The notes beneath the pieces are model-generated. The model did no database searches and was not told where the DNA came from. It saw only the letters and a list, made by a program, of their open reading frames with translations. This document shows, piece after piece, positions 8,801 to 17,039 of a stretch of 52,251 bases of DNA. A program made the position numbers and the translations under genes. Every line of letters begins with the position of its first letter. The first letter of the stretch is position 1. This DNA comes from Acetobacteraceae bacterium (lineage in GTDB: Bacteria; Pseudomonadota; Alphaproteobacteria; Acetobacterales; Acetobacteraceae): the NCBI GenBank assembly GCA_027487385.1, contig JAIYDS010000182.1:1-52251 (forward strand). The letters run 5' to 3'.

Positions 8801-11800
8801 GCAAAGGGCCAGGTCGAAGACCGCGCCCTCCAGGGCGGAATCCGGCCCCAGGATGGGCACCAGCCGGGCGGCGCCGAGCCGGGCCAGCAGCCGCTCCGCC
8901 GCCGCCACATCGCCAGCCAGGATGGAGAGGGTGATCTCGCCGCCGCGCAGGCGCGGCAGCAGCCGGGCCAGCAACCCCCCCAACCCGGGCTCGAGCAGCA
9001 CGAGGCGCAGCCGGTGCGGCGCGGCGCCACGGATCACCCGGTCCAGCGCTTCCACCAGCGCATCCTGGCTGGGGGCCGAGAAGACCGAGCTGGTCATCAG
9101 CGCATCCAGCAGGTCGGGCTGGGGCGGGATCTCGCCCTCGCCCAGCAGCAGCGGGGGCAGGGCCTCCAGCGCGTGCAGCGCGAGCCGCAGATCGGCGCTG
9201 GCCAGCGGGTGGCGCCGGGCGAAGGCGACCAGCCGCTCATTCGCTTCGGGCGGCGGGGCGGCCATGAGGAACTGCTCCTCGCGCTCCGTCATCCGGCCGG
9301 CATCGCAGAGCGCATCCATCAGCGCCCGCCAGACCACCTGGGCGGCGGGAATGATCCGCCCCCCCAGGGCAGGATCCTGCGCGGCGATCCGGGTGCCGCC
9401 CAGGGCGCCCACCACATGGGCCGCGACATCGAGGCCGAGTTCGACCAGAGCGGCGCGATGGCCGGCGGCCTCCGGCGCCTCGGCAAGGGGGTGGGACAGC
9501 GCCTCGGCCAGCTCCGCCGCCATGTCGCGCGCGCCGGAATCCCAGGGGATCAGCCTGGCGCGCACGATCCGGTCCGCCTCGCGCCAGGTGGAGATGATCA
9601 GGCGCCGCATCACCACGCCCTGGCCCTCGGCCACCACCTCGCCCTCGGCCGAGAGCATGGTGATGTCAAAGACCCGCGCATCGGCCGCCTGCCGCACCAG
9701 GCGGGTCACCGCCCGATGCACCGGGGTGCCGGGCCGATAGAGCGAGAGCCGCGCCATGCGCACCGGCAATTCGCCCAGCACCTGGCCCGGCATCTCCGGG
9801 ATGCCCAGGAAGATGGCGTGGAAGGCGGCGTCATAGCTGGGCGGATCGAGCAGCTGGACATCGCTGAAGAAGCCGAGATCGGCCGGTTCCGGCGCCAGTT
9901 CCGTGATGATCACATCGCCGCAGATGCGCGCCGAGCGGGCCACGCGGAAGGCACCCTCATAGCCCATGCGGCAGCGCTGGGTGGCGGCGTAGATCGCCGC
10001 CTCGTCCCGCACCACGCCCTCCGTGGGCCAATCCTCCGGTGCGGGCGTCGTCGACATTTCGGGCAGCACCACGCCCCTGGCGTGCAGCACCAGGCTGTTC
10101 GCCGGTTCCAACCGCCCGCGCGAGCGGATTTCCACCAGCCGGTCCGCCTCATGCCACAGCAGGCTGACCTCGCGCCCGGCCCCGGGCTCGAAATTCATGG
10201 GGCGGAGGATATCGAGGTCCAGGATGCGCAGCCGCCCCGTGCCATGCACCTCGCGCCCCACCGCCGCGACCATTTCCATATAGGCGGTGGCGGGCAGGAT
10301 GGCCTCGCCATCCACCTTGTGGCCGGCCAGGTGGGGATGCGTCTCCAGGCTCAGGATCTGCCGCCATTCCGCGCCGCCCGGCGCCAGCCTGGTGCCGATG
10401 AGCGGGTGCAGCGGCGCTCCGCCGAAGGAGGGGCCGTAGATGCCATAGGCCTCGCTGGTCTGGCCGATCAGGTAGAATTGCCGGTCCCAGCGCATCTGCG
10501 GCAGGATCCGGGCCGGCGCCAGCGGTGCGGGGCCGGGCTCGGCCAGGCGTGCGCCGCGCGCCATGGCTTCGAGCGGGATGCGCGCCACCGGGTCTTCTTC
10601 GTCCGGCCGCACCGCCTGGGTCAGGGTGGGCAGGGCCACGGCCCGCGCCCCGGCCTGGCGGGCGATCTCCGCGACCAGCGAGCCGAGGATGGGGCGCGGG
10701 CTGATCTCGATGAACAGCTCCGCATCGGCCAGCGCCGCCTCCACCGCCGCCTGGAAGAGGATGGGCGCGCGGATGTTGGACCACCAATAGCCGCCATCCA
10801 GCTCATCCCCGCGCACCGCGGCACCGGTGACGGAGGAGATCATCGGGGTGCGCGTGGCGCCCGGGCGCAGCCCGGCCAGCGAGGCGATGGTGCCCTCGCG
10901 CTCGGGGTCCAGCGCCTGGCTGTGGAAGGGATAGGCGATGTCCAGCGTGACGGTGGCCACGCGCAGGCGGCGCGCCACGCGCAGCACCTCGGCCAGGCCC
11001 TCGGTGGTGCCGGAGATGGTGGTGGAATTGGGCGCGTTGCGGGCGGCGACCTCGACCGTCGCCGCCGCACCGGCCTCGGCGATCAACTCCGCCGCGCGGG
11101 TGGCGTCGCAGGCGAGAACGGCCATGCTGCCCATGCCGCGCACGGATTCCTGGTGCGCGCTGCGCTGCACGATGAGGTGGACGGAATCCTCCAGCGTCAG
11201 CGCGCCCGAGGCGGCTGCCGCCGCAACCTCGCCCACGGAATGGCCCAGCACGAGGTCCGGCCGCAGCCCCTCGGCCTCCAGCGCGGCGCAGAGGGCGAGC
11301 TGGATGGTGAAGAGCAGCGGCTGCATGGCGCTGGTGGCGGCGAGCCGCGCGGCCACATCGGCGGCCTGCATGGTCTCCAGCGGGCAGGCGCCCCCGGCTG
11401 CGCGGATCAGCGCCGCGATCTCGTCGAAGCGGGCGCGAAAGACGGCATTGCCCTGATAGGCGGCGCGGCCCATCCCGGGCCACTGGCTGCCATTGCCGGC
11501 AAAGACGAAGGCGATGCGCGCGCGCCGCGCCACCGCCTCGGCCAGGGCCACGCCGGGGCGGGGGGTATCCAGGTCGCTCAAGGCCAGGGCGGCATCGGGC
11601 TGCTGCGCCAGATCCACCACCAGGCGATGCGGCAGCGCCTCGCGCGTCACGTGCAGTTCATGCGCCACCGCCGCCGCGCCATGCGCCAGCACCGGGTCCA
11701 GATGGGCGCTGGCCAGGGCGCGCAGCGCGGCCTTGCTGTGCGCCGAGATCATCAGGAAGCGCGGGTTCGCGGCCGGCTCCGAAGGGGGCGGGGGGACTGG

Positions 11801-13090
11801 GGCGCTGCCCAGGATGGCGTGCGCATTGGTGCCGCCAAAGCCGTAATTGCACAGGCCGGCGAGCAATTCGCCCTCGCCCGGCAATTCCACCGCCTCGGCC
11901 GCCGGCGCGAGTTGCAGGCCGGCCACGTCAATGTCGGGGTTCAGCTCTTCCAAATAGAGCGTGGCCGGATAGCGCCGCCGGTCCAGGGAGAGGACCAGCT
12001 TGGCCAGCCCCGCCATGCCCGAGGCGGATTCCAGATGCCCGATATTGGACTTCACCGAACCGATGGGCAGCGGCGCCCGGCGATGCCGGCCGAGCGATTC
12101 CCCGATGGCACGAGCCTCGATCGGATCGCCCACGCGGGTGCCGGTGCCATGCGCCTCGACGAAGGAGAGCGCGTCGGGCGAGATGCCGGAGGTGCGGTAG
12201 AGCGCTTCCAGCAAATCCCGCTGGCCGGTCAGCGAGGGCAGGGAGATGCCATTGGTGCGGCCATCCGAATTCACGCCGATGGCGTGCAGGCGGGCGCGCG
12301 GCCGGGCGCCGCCAGGCGTCAGCCCTGCATCGGCGCGGGCCAGCACGATCACCACCGCGCCCTCGGCCCGCACATAGCCATCGCCCTGGGCCGAGAAGGG
12401 CCGGCACCGCCCGGTGGGTGAGAGCATGCCAGCACGCGAAAACCCGATGAAGGGCGCCGGCGAGGAGAGCATATTCACCCCGCCGACAATGGCGCATTCG
12501 ATCCGCCCCTCGGCCAGCGCCGCCGCCGCCTGGGCCAGCGCCACCACGGAGGAGGAACAGGCGGTATCAATCGTCAGGCTCGGGCCCTTGAGGTCGAAGG
12601 CGTAGGAGATGCGGTTCGACACCATGGCCAGGCTGTTGCCCGTCATGAAATGCGCGTCGATGGAGGCAAGGTCGAGCAGCGGCACATCGGCATAGTCGGT
12701 GGCCGAGGCGCCGACATAGACACCCACCTGCCGCCCGGCGAGGCGGGAGGGGGCGATGCCGGCATCCTCCAGCGCCTCCCAGGTCACTTCCAGGAGAACA
12801 CGCTGCTGCGGGTCCATCTGCTCGGCCTCGCGCCGCGACATGCCGAAGGCCGCGGCGTCAAAGCTCAGCCCGTCGCGCAGGTACCCACCCGCAAAGGTGT
12901 AGGTGGTGCCGCGCGCCTTGGCATCGCGGCTGAGGAAGCGTTCCGCGCGCCAGCGTTCGGGCGGGGAGACGTCCTGCACGGCGGAACCGCCGCTCTCCAG
13001 CAGGCTCCACAGGGCCTCCAGATCATCGGCGCCGGGCAGGCGAAGGCTCAGGCCGAGGATTTCGAGGGGGATTGGCAGCGAGAGAAGCAA
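5837..13090 (-). CDS. Highly reducing type I polyketide/fatty acid synthase (RkpA/WcbR-like), no thioesterase
   Basis: 2417 residues. Domains in order: KS 1-430 (Cys178 in DTACSSS, His314, His352); AT about 525-830 (GHSVG, Ser618; YPFHSQ suggests malonyl); DH about 895-1165 (His924 in HxxxGxxxxP, Asp1087); a degenerate methyltransferase-like/structural stretch about 1350-1540; ER about 1720-2040 (GAAGGVG near 1865); KR about 2060-2290 (GGTGGFG near 2065, Tyr2207, Asn2211); ACP about 2330-2417 (LDSL, Ser2371). With every reductive step present, an iterating module would yield a saturated chain. No releasing domain exists, and an oxoamine synthase lies next downstream. Length and domain order match RkpA of Sinorhizobium K-antigen loci from memory. 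The start is TTG at 13090 with GGAA upstream; the KS begins at once. Confidence 0.93.
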   Translation of the reverse strand: MLLSLPIPLEILGLSLRLPGADDLEALWSLLESGGSAVQDVSPPERWRAERFLSRDAKARGTTYTFAGGYLRDGLSFDAAAFGMSRREAEQMDPQQRVLLEVTWEALEDAGIAPSRLAGRQVGVYVGASATDYADVPLLDLASIDAHFMTGNSLAMVSNRISYAFDLKGPSLTIDTACSSSVVALAQAAAALAEGRIECAIVGGVNMLSSPAPFIGFSRAGMLSPTGRCRPFSAQGDGYVRAEGAVVIVLARADAGLTPGGARPRARLHAIGVNSDGRTNGISLPSLTGQRDLLEALYRTSGISPDALSFVEAHGTGTRVGDPIEARAIGESLGRHRRAPLPIGSVKSNIGHLESASGMAGLAKLVLSLDRRRYPATLYLEELNPDIDVAGLQLAPAAEAVELPGEGELLAGLCNYGFGGTNAHAILGSAPVPPPPSEPAANPRFLMISAHSKAALRALASAHLDPVLAHGAAAVAHELHVTREALPHRLVVDLAQQPDAALALSDLDTPRPGVALAEAVARRARIAFVFAGNGSQWPGMGRAAYQGNAVFRARFDEIAALIRAAGGACPLETMQAADVAARLAATSAMQPLLFTIQLALCAALEAEGLRPDLVLGHSVGEVAAAAASGALTLEDSVHLIVQRSAHQESVRGMGSMAVLACDATRAAELIAEAGAAATVEVAARNAPNSTTISGTTEGLAEVLRVARRLRVATVTLDIAYPFHSQALDPEREGTIASLAGLRPGATRTPMISSVTGAAVRGDELDGGYWWSNIRAPILFQAAVEAALADAELFIEISPRPILGSLVAEIARQAGARAVALPTLTQAVRPDEEDPVARIPLEAMARGARLAEPGPAPLAPARILPQMRWDRQFYLIGQTSEAYGIYGPSFGGAPLHPLIGTRLAPGGAEWRQILSLETHPHLAGHKVDGEAILPATAYMEMVAAVGREVHGTGRLRILDLDILRPMNFEPGAGREVSLLWHEADRLVEIRSRGRLEPANSLVLHARGVVLPEMSTTPAPEDWPTEGVVRDEAAIYAATQRCRMGYEGAFRVARSARICGDVIITELAPEPADLGFFSDVQLLDPPSYDAAFHAIFLGIPEMPGQVLGELPVRMARLSLYRPGTPVHRAVTRLVRQAADARVFDITMLSAEGEVVAEGQGVVMRRLIISTWREADRIVRARLIPWDSGARDMAAELAEALSHPLAEAPEAAGHRAALVELGLDVAAHVVGALGGTRIAAQDPALGGRIIPAAQVVWRALMDALCDAGRMTEREEQFLMAAPPPEANERLVAFARRHPLASADLRLALHALEALPPLLLGEGEIPPQPDLLDALMTSSVFSAPSQDALVEALDRVIRGAAPHRLRLVLLEPGLGGLLARLLPRLRGGEITLSILAGDVAAAERLLARLGAARLVPILGPDSALEGAVFDLALCAATTPLDGGEPSPLDMLASLGAKAPVLLAAIPGHDPAIDVLHAAMPGWFRFSPTPELPVGAWPYPSEADEALASRGFTILRAVPVGGSGARLVSAVMPRRRPMEVAPPRSPLCLAVGDAAEAAAFRDMLPGFELRGAVTAAEVAEMAAQALLPEGFAVVLELGDSAPAEEMEALGARMLRLRNLALALSEGEAPCRLYVVVREADGAVAQALSAYARCLMNEFPTLETCLLVLAPGATAATLEPALRRHLAEALQEREIRVTETGAEVPRAARLAAATPRAPGAGERSLLRIGPRGLDELAWILAPRATPGPDEVEVAVTATGLNFRDVMLGLNVLDSEILGEGLTGASLGFEFAGKVLGVGPGVAGFQPGDPVMGFAAGAFASHLTLPAAQLFQLGQDIPAEAGAAIPVAFVTAWYGLIERAGLKRGETVLIEGAAGGVGLAALQIARAHGAIVVAAAGTAEKRALLRRLGADHVVDSRAPDLEDAIRAAVGGVDVVLNSVAGDAMRAALRLVRPFGRFVELGKRDFLENTRLGLRPFVRNVTYIGADIDQLLAHDPALIRRMLGALMALFEAGRLAPIPCLALPGERVTDAFRLMQASGHIGKILVRPSLRGEPPAEAAAAFTPAPGVHVVLGGTGGFGLETGLWLAAQGARCVILASRTGRVAPEQAERLERLRAEGCALVEATLDVTDAAAVAAAFAGWRAEFGPIAGVIHCAMVLEDGMILGLTAEKIHRVLAPKIQGMRALEAAIAGDRLQYLVAYSSATTFVGSPGQSAYVVGNAFLEGAVLGLRERGVPALAVGWGAISDVGVIARTRGLGERLRAATGVSGVTSAEALRHLGGLLAEPWAVAPVSAYSVIRWSPAATKLAVLRSPYFAEVFAEAGQGTAAPGEEALDLSSLSPEAAAETLLGLVRDEVARILRLPPEAVETDRPLMDLGLDSLMALELRLAVEKRTGLEMTMTMIGGSRSVRDLAGRIVASLASPPSH

Positions 13091-13299
13091 GACATGTTTC
13101 CACGAGGGTTGGGGCGAGAGGCCTGCCGCCAGCCTCGTTCAGCGGCAGCCCCGATCCGTCATTCCAGTGATGGCAAATCCGACGGGTGAGGTCGGTCCAC
13201 TTGACGAACAAGGGTCAACCGGCTCGGGATACACGGAATGTACGGCCGTATCCAGCGCCTGCCCGCCTGGGTTGTCCCGCCCCCGCCCGGCGGCGGGCC
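13091..13299. promoter_or_regulatory. Divergent promoter region between PKS and SDR operons, with two dyads
   Basis: 209 bp separate the two divergent halves of the lipid locus. Two inverted repeats lie close together: TTGAC-N8-GTCAA at 13201-13218 and GGATAC-N15-GTATCC at 13227-13253. Both are exact in the arms and of operator size. No confident sigma-70 -35/-10 pair is visible. A shared regulator acting on both operons is inferred, not shown. Confidence 0.45.
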
Positions 13300-14124
13300 A
13301 TGATCCCCCCTTTCGCCCCCCCCGTGGCTCTGGTCACCGGGGGCTCCAGCGGCATCGGCCTGGCCTTGGCCGAGGCGCTGCAGGCGCGCGGTTGCCGTGT
13401 GGTCCTGGTGGCGCGCGATGCTGGCCGGCTGGCGGCCGCCGCGGCCCGCCTCGCGCCGCTCGGCCCCGTCCCGCCCGAGACGCTGGCGCTGGATGTGGGG
13501 GATGCGGCGGCGGTCCGCACCACCATGGAAGCGCTGCTGGCCCGGCACGGCGCGCCCGCCTGGGTGGTCACCAGCGCCGGCATCGCCCGGCCCGGCCGCT
13601 TCCTGGACCAGCCGCTCGCCGAGCATGAGGCGCAGTGGCGCACCAATTACCTCGGCACGCTGCATGTGCTGCATGCGCTGGCGCCAGCCATGGCGCGGGC
13701 CGCGCGCGGGCAGGTGATCCTGATTTCCTCCGCCGCCGCGCTGGGCGGGTTTGCCGGCTACGGCGCCTATGCCCCGTCCAAATGGGCGCTGCGGGGGCTG
13801 GGTGACATCCTGTCCATCGAGCTCGGCGCACACGGGGTGCGGGTGCTGACGGCCTTCCCGCCCGACACCGACACGCCGCAACTGACCGAGGAGCGCGCCC
13901 GCCGCCCCGCCTTCACCGCCCGCTTCGCCGCCGGCAACACGGCCCTGAGCCCCGGCTCGGTCGCCGCCAGCATCCTGCGCGCGGCGGATCGCGGGCGCCG
14001 CCACGTCGCGCCCGGCTTCGGCGCCAGCCTGCTGCTGCTGGCGGGCCCGCCCTTCGCGCGCTATCTGGAGGCACTGCAACGGCGCCTCCTGCGCCGCCAC
14101 CCTGAGGATTCCCGCCCGCCGTGA
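13300..14124 (+). CDS. Short-chain dehydrogenase, 3-ketodihydrosphingosine reductase-like (RkpH/WcbP type)
   Basis: 274-residue classical SDR. The NAD(P) motif TGGSSGIG is at 13-20, with Asn117, Ser143/144, Tyr157 and Lys161 (YxxxK) as catalytic residues. After the active site it reads AFPPDTDTP (185-193); PPDTDTP is characteristic of eukaryotic 3-ketodihydrosphingosine reductases (KDSR/Tsc10). This matches a role in reducing the 3-keto group of the amino lipid released by the oxoamine synthase. The ATG at 13300 places the Rossmann motif about 13 residues in; longer in-frame starts would add a sequence unlike the family and run through the putative operators. It is the first gene of a six-gene overlapping operon. 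Confidence 0.88.
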   Translation: MIPPFAPPVALVTGGSSGIGLALAEALQARGCRVVLVARDAGRLAAAAARLAPLGPVPPETLALDVGDAAAVRTTMEALLARHGAPAWVVTSAGIARPGRFLDQPLAEHEAQWRTNYLGTLHVLHALAPAMARAARGQVILISSAAALGGFAGYGAYAPSKWALRGLGDILSIELGAHGVRVLTAFPPDTDTPQLTEERARRPAFTARFAAGNTALSPGSVAASILRAADRGRRHVAPGFGASLLLLAGPPFARYLEALQRRLLRRHPEDSRPP

Positions 14125-15518
14125 ATCCCTTCTCACTCGATCCGCCCATCCTCGAGGAAGCCGGTGAGGGCTGGCTGATCCCGGCCCATCCGCGCCCGCT
14201 CGACACGCCACCCGGCGCGCTGCGCCTCGCGCTGATGGCCCGGCGCAGCCTGATCGCGCCCTGGACGGCGGACACCTATGCGGCGCGTGACTTCGCCTAT
14301 CCCCTGCTGCGCCGCCAGGTCTGCGTCTTCAACGACCCGGCCTCGATCAAGACGGTCTTCGTCACCCAGGCGGAGCGGTTCGAGCGCAAGGGGGCGATGA
14401 TGCGCCGCGCCCTCTCGCCGCTGCTCGGCGATGGGCTGTTCATCTCGGATGGGGAGACCTGGCGGCGCCGCCGCCCGCTGGTGGCGGATATCGCCCACAA
14501 GACCCAGGTGCCCTTTTATGCCCCGATGATGACCGGCGCGGTGGGCGAGATGCTCGCCAGCTGGCGGGATGGGACGGAGATCAGCCTGCTGCCGGCGATG
14601 GCGGAGCTGACGGCGCAGATCATCGCGCGCTCCATCTTCGGCACCCGCCTGGGGGCGGAGGCGCTGAGTGGGATCGTGCATGGCTTCGGCCGCTACCAGG
14701 CGCGGATCGACAGTTTCAACCTGCCCTTCTTCCTGGGTGCCGCCGAGGGCTGGCCGGTCGGCCGCGGTGCCGCCCTGCGCGCGGCCATCGCCGAGGTGCA
14801 TGGCGTGGTGGAGCATGTCATCACCGAGCATATCGCCGGCCGCGGCGAGCATGGCTCGATGGTGGACCTCCTCGTGCGCCGCATGCAGCGCAGCCCGGCG
14901 CTGGGCCTGAACCTCCAGGCGCTGCGGAACGAGGCCGCCACCATCTTCATGGCGGGCCATGAAACCACGGCCGCGACCCTCGCTTGGGCCTTCTATCTCC
15001 TGGCCAAGGCGCCCTGGGCCGAGGCCGCCCTGCATGCCGAGCTGGATGGGGTTCTGGGGGCGCGCGAACCGACCGCCGAGGATGTGCCGAACCTTCCCTA
15101 TGCGCGGGCCGTGATCGAGGAGACATTGCGCCTTTACCCCCCCGTCCCCATCCTCCCTCGCCAAGCGCGGGAAGCGACGCAAGTGGGGGAAATCATGGTG
15201 GAAAAGGATGCGCTGGTGCTGGTGGTGCCGTGGCTGCTGCACCGCTCGCCCGATCTCTGGGCCGAGCCCACGCAGTTCCGGCCCGAGCGCTTCCTGGGCG
15301 ATGCGGCGCCCGCGCCCTACAGCTACATCCCCTTCTCGGCCGGGCCGCGCATCTGCGCCGGGCTGAATTTCGGGCTGACCGAGGCGATCCTCTGCCTGGC
15401 CATGATCGCCCGCGCCTTCCGGCTGCGGCTCAGGCCGGGCTTCCGCGCCACGCCGGTCTGCCGGCTTTCGCTGCGGCCCCTGCACCCCATCCTGGCCCGG
15501 CTGGAGGCGCGCGCGTGA
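14121..15518 (+). CDS. Cytochrome P450
   Basis: 465 residues with the full P450 signature set: I-helix oxygen-binding motif AGHETT, K-helix ExxR in EETLRLYPP, and the heme loop PFSAGPRICAGLNFG with Cys412 as thiolate ligand. No reductase is fused or encoded nearby, so electrons must come from a ferredoxin/reductase elsewhere. The GTG start overlaps the SDR stop as GTGA, so it is translationally coupled. In this setting the likely substrate is the long alkyl chain of the lipid or its precursor (chain hydroxylation), by analogy with the P450s of sphingofungin and fumonisin-type pathways. Regiochemistry is unknown. Confidence 0.93.
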   Translation: MNPFSLDPPILEEAGEGWLIPAHPRPLDTPPGALRLALMARRSLIAPWTADTYAARDFAYPLLRRQVCVFNDPASIKTVFVTQAERFERKGAMMRRALSPLLGDGLFISDGETWRRRRPLVADIAHKTQVPFYAPMMTGAVGEMLASWRDGTEISLLPAMAELTAQIIARSIFGTRLGAEALSGIVHGFGRYQARIDSFNLPFFLGAAEGWPVGRGAALRAAIAEVHGVVEHVITEHIAGRGEHGSMVDLLVRRMQRSPALGLNLQALRNEAATIFMAGHETTAATLAWAFYLLAKAPWAEAALHAELDGVLGAREPTAEDVPNLPYARAVIEETLRLYPPVPILPRQAREATQVGEIMVEKDALVLVVPWLLHRSPDLWAEPTQFRPERFLGDAAPAPYSYIPFSAGPRICAGLNFGLTEAILCLAMIARAFRLRLRPGFRATPVCRLSLRPLHPILARLEARA

Positions 15519-16408
15519 GCGAGACGCCCCCCCTGCCGGATCGCCGCGCGCCAGGCTGGCGGAACAAGCTGCTCGATGCCTGGGAAATCCTGCAATATCA
15601 GGTGTTCCGCCGCCTGCCGATTGATCTCGGCCCGCGCCTCGCCGCGCCCGGGATCGTCGCCTACATCAAGCGCGAGCGGCCCTGGGTGGTGGAGCGTGCC
15701 CGGGCCAACCTCAAGCGCCACCGCCCTTGGGCCAGCGAGGCGCAGATCGAGGCCTGGGTGGAGACCTTCCTCGACAATATCGGCCGCTATGTGGGCGAGA
15801 CGGCCAGCGTGGGCCGCTACTGGGATGCCGGCCGGATCGAGCTGCCCGACCCGGAGCGTGCCAAGGCGATCCGCCAGCGCGGCGGCGTGCTGGCCCTCTG
15901 CCTGCACACCGGCAATTGGGAGGTGATGCTGGAGGGGCTGAAGGCGGTGGGGATGAGCGCCGCCTGCGCGCCCATCGAATGGGAGACCCGCGGCCAGACC
16001 TGGATCATCAATGATCTGCGCCGGCGGAACGGGCTGCGCTACCTCAGCATGGACCATGGCGGCGTGCGCGCCGCCTACAAGGAGGTGAAGGAGGATGGCC
16101 TGCTGGCCATCTTCGTGGATGAGGCGCGCGAGGGGAAGCTCATGGCCCCCCTCTTCGGCCGGCCGCCGCATGCGGAGGGCAACCTGGCCGTGGCGGCCAA
16201 GCTGGCGCGGCGCAGCGGCTGCACGATCGTGCTCTGCTACGTCACCCGCCTGCCGGAGCAGCGCTTCCGCGTGACCTTCAGCGACGTGATCGAGATGCCG
16301 AAGGAGCCCAAGGGGCTGCTGGAGGATGTCGCCTTCCTCAACAGCGTGATCGAGCCAGTGATCCTGGAGCATCTGGAACAATGGTTCTGGCTCGATGACA
16401 GCTTCTGA
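15515..16408 (+). CDS. LpxL/HtrB-family lysophospholipid acyltransferase-like protein
   Basis: 297 residues of the lipid A acyltransferase superfamily. The HxxxxE/D catalytic motif is HTGNWE (His131, Glu136). A later stretch (FVDEAREGKLMAPLFG) resembles the conserved D-Q-x-piece of LpxL-type enzymes, with the usual DQ altered. The start is GTG at 15515, overlapping the P450 stop as GTGA. It probably puts an acyl chain on the amine or a hydroxyl of the amino lipid, i.e. a ceramide-like acylation. This is inferred from context; a role in lipid A is the alternative, but no lpx genes are near. Confidence 0.82.
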   Translation: MSETPPLPDRRAPGWRNKLLDAWEILQYQVFRRLPIDLGPRLAAPGIVAYIKRERPWVVERARANLKRHRPWASEAQIEAWVETFLDNIGRYVGETASVGRYWDAGRIELPDPERAKAIRQRGGVLALCLHTGNWEVMLEGLKAVGMSAACAPIEWETRGQTWIINDLRRRNGLRYLSMDHGGVRAAYKEVKEDGLLAIFVDEAREGKLMAPLFGRPPHAEGNLAVAAKLARRSGCTIVLCYVTRLPEQRFRVTFSDVIEMPKEPKGLLEDVAFLNSVIEPVILEHLEQWFWLDDSF

Positions 16409-17039
16409 CCCCCCGATCGTCGTCGGCCCGCTGCCGGCGGGGCCGCTGGGCGAGCAAGTGCTGGACCTGGCGGCGACGGGCCGCGCGGGCCTGGCCGCCC
16501 TGCTGGGCGATGCCGCGCAACGCCATGCGCTCTTCCGCCGCGGCATGCGGGCGGATCGTTTCCTGGCGGCCACGGTGGGCGGCGAGCTGGCAGGGTATGT
16601 GAGCCTGAAACATGCCGGAAAAGGGCCCTTCGCGCCGAGCCTGGGCGACTTCATCCGCTGCCAGGGCTGGTGGCGGGGGCTGCATGCCTGGGCCGTGTTC
16701 TCCGCGATCGAGGCGCGCTCCAGGCCCAGCCCGGGCGGCGCCTACCTCTACGGCATTGACGTGCTGGAGAGGTTTCGCGGCCGCTCGCGCCATCCGCCGC
16801 ACGGGGTGGGCGGCGAATTGATCCGCGCGGCGATCAGCCAGACGGGCCGGCTTGGCCTCGCCCGGCTCGACATGGAAACGCGCAACCCCGCCGCCCGCGC
16901 GCTGATGACGCGAATGGGGGCGCAGCCGGTGGTGGCGCCGTTCCTCTCGTTGACCCGCCTGCTGATGGCCACCGCCGGCGATTACGAGCGATTGACCATC
17001 ACCATTCCCTGCGGAGGTCAGGCGGGGCATGTTGGATAG
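16395..17039 (+). CDS. GNAT-family N-acyltransferase
   Basis: A 214-residue protein whose middle part (about 120-180) shows a GNAT core: a strand ending in YGIDVLERFRGR, a basic acyl-CoA pyrophosphate loop (RGRSRHPPHGVGGELI), then the strand and helix in ARLDMETRNPAARALMTRMGA, typical of family C-terminal motifs. It overlaps the acyltransferase by 14 bp and the Rieske gene by 11 bp. The operon thus encodes two different acyltransferases, and this one could acylate the free amine of the lipid or of a sugar. Acceptor and donor are unknown. Confidence 0.78.
   Translation: MTASDPPIVVGPLPAGPLGEQVLDLAATGRAGLAALLGDAAQRHALFRRGMRADRFLAATVGGELAGYVSLKHAGKGPFAPSLGDFIRCQGWWRGLHAWAVFSAIEARSRPSPGGAYLYGIDVLERFRGRSRHPPHGVGGELIRAAISQTGRLGLARLDMETRNPAARALMTRMGAQPVVAPFLSLTRLLMATAGDYERLTITIPCGGQAGHVG

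Noticed and set aside
5840-12421. A 2193-codon open frame on the plus strand across the PKS
   Set aside because: It is antisense to an intact PKS with all catalytic motifs. Its protein is Arg/Gly/His/Gln-rich low-complexity, as expected from the mirror frame of GC-rich DNA.
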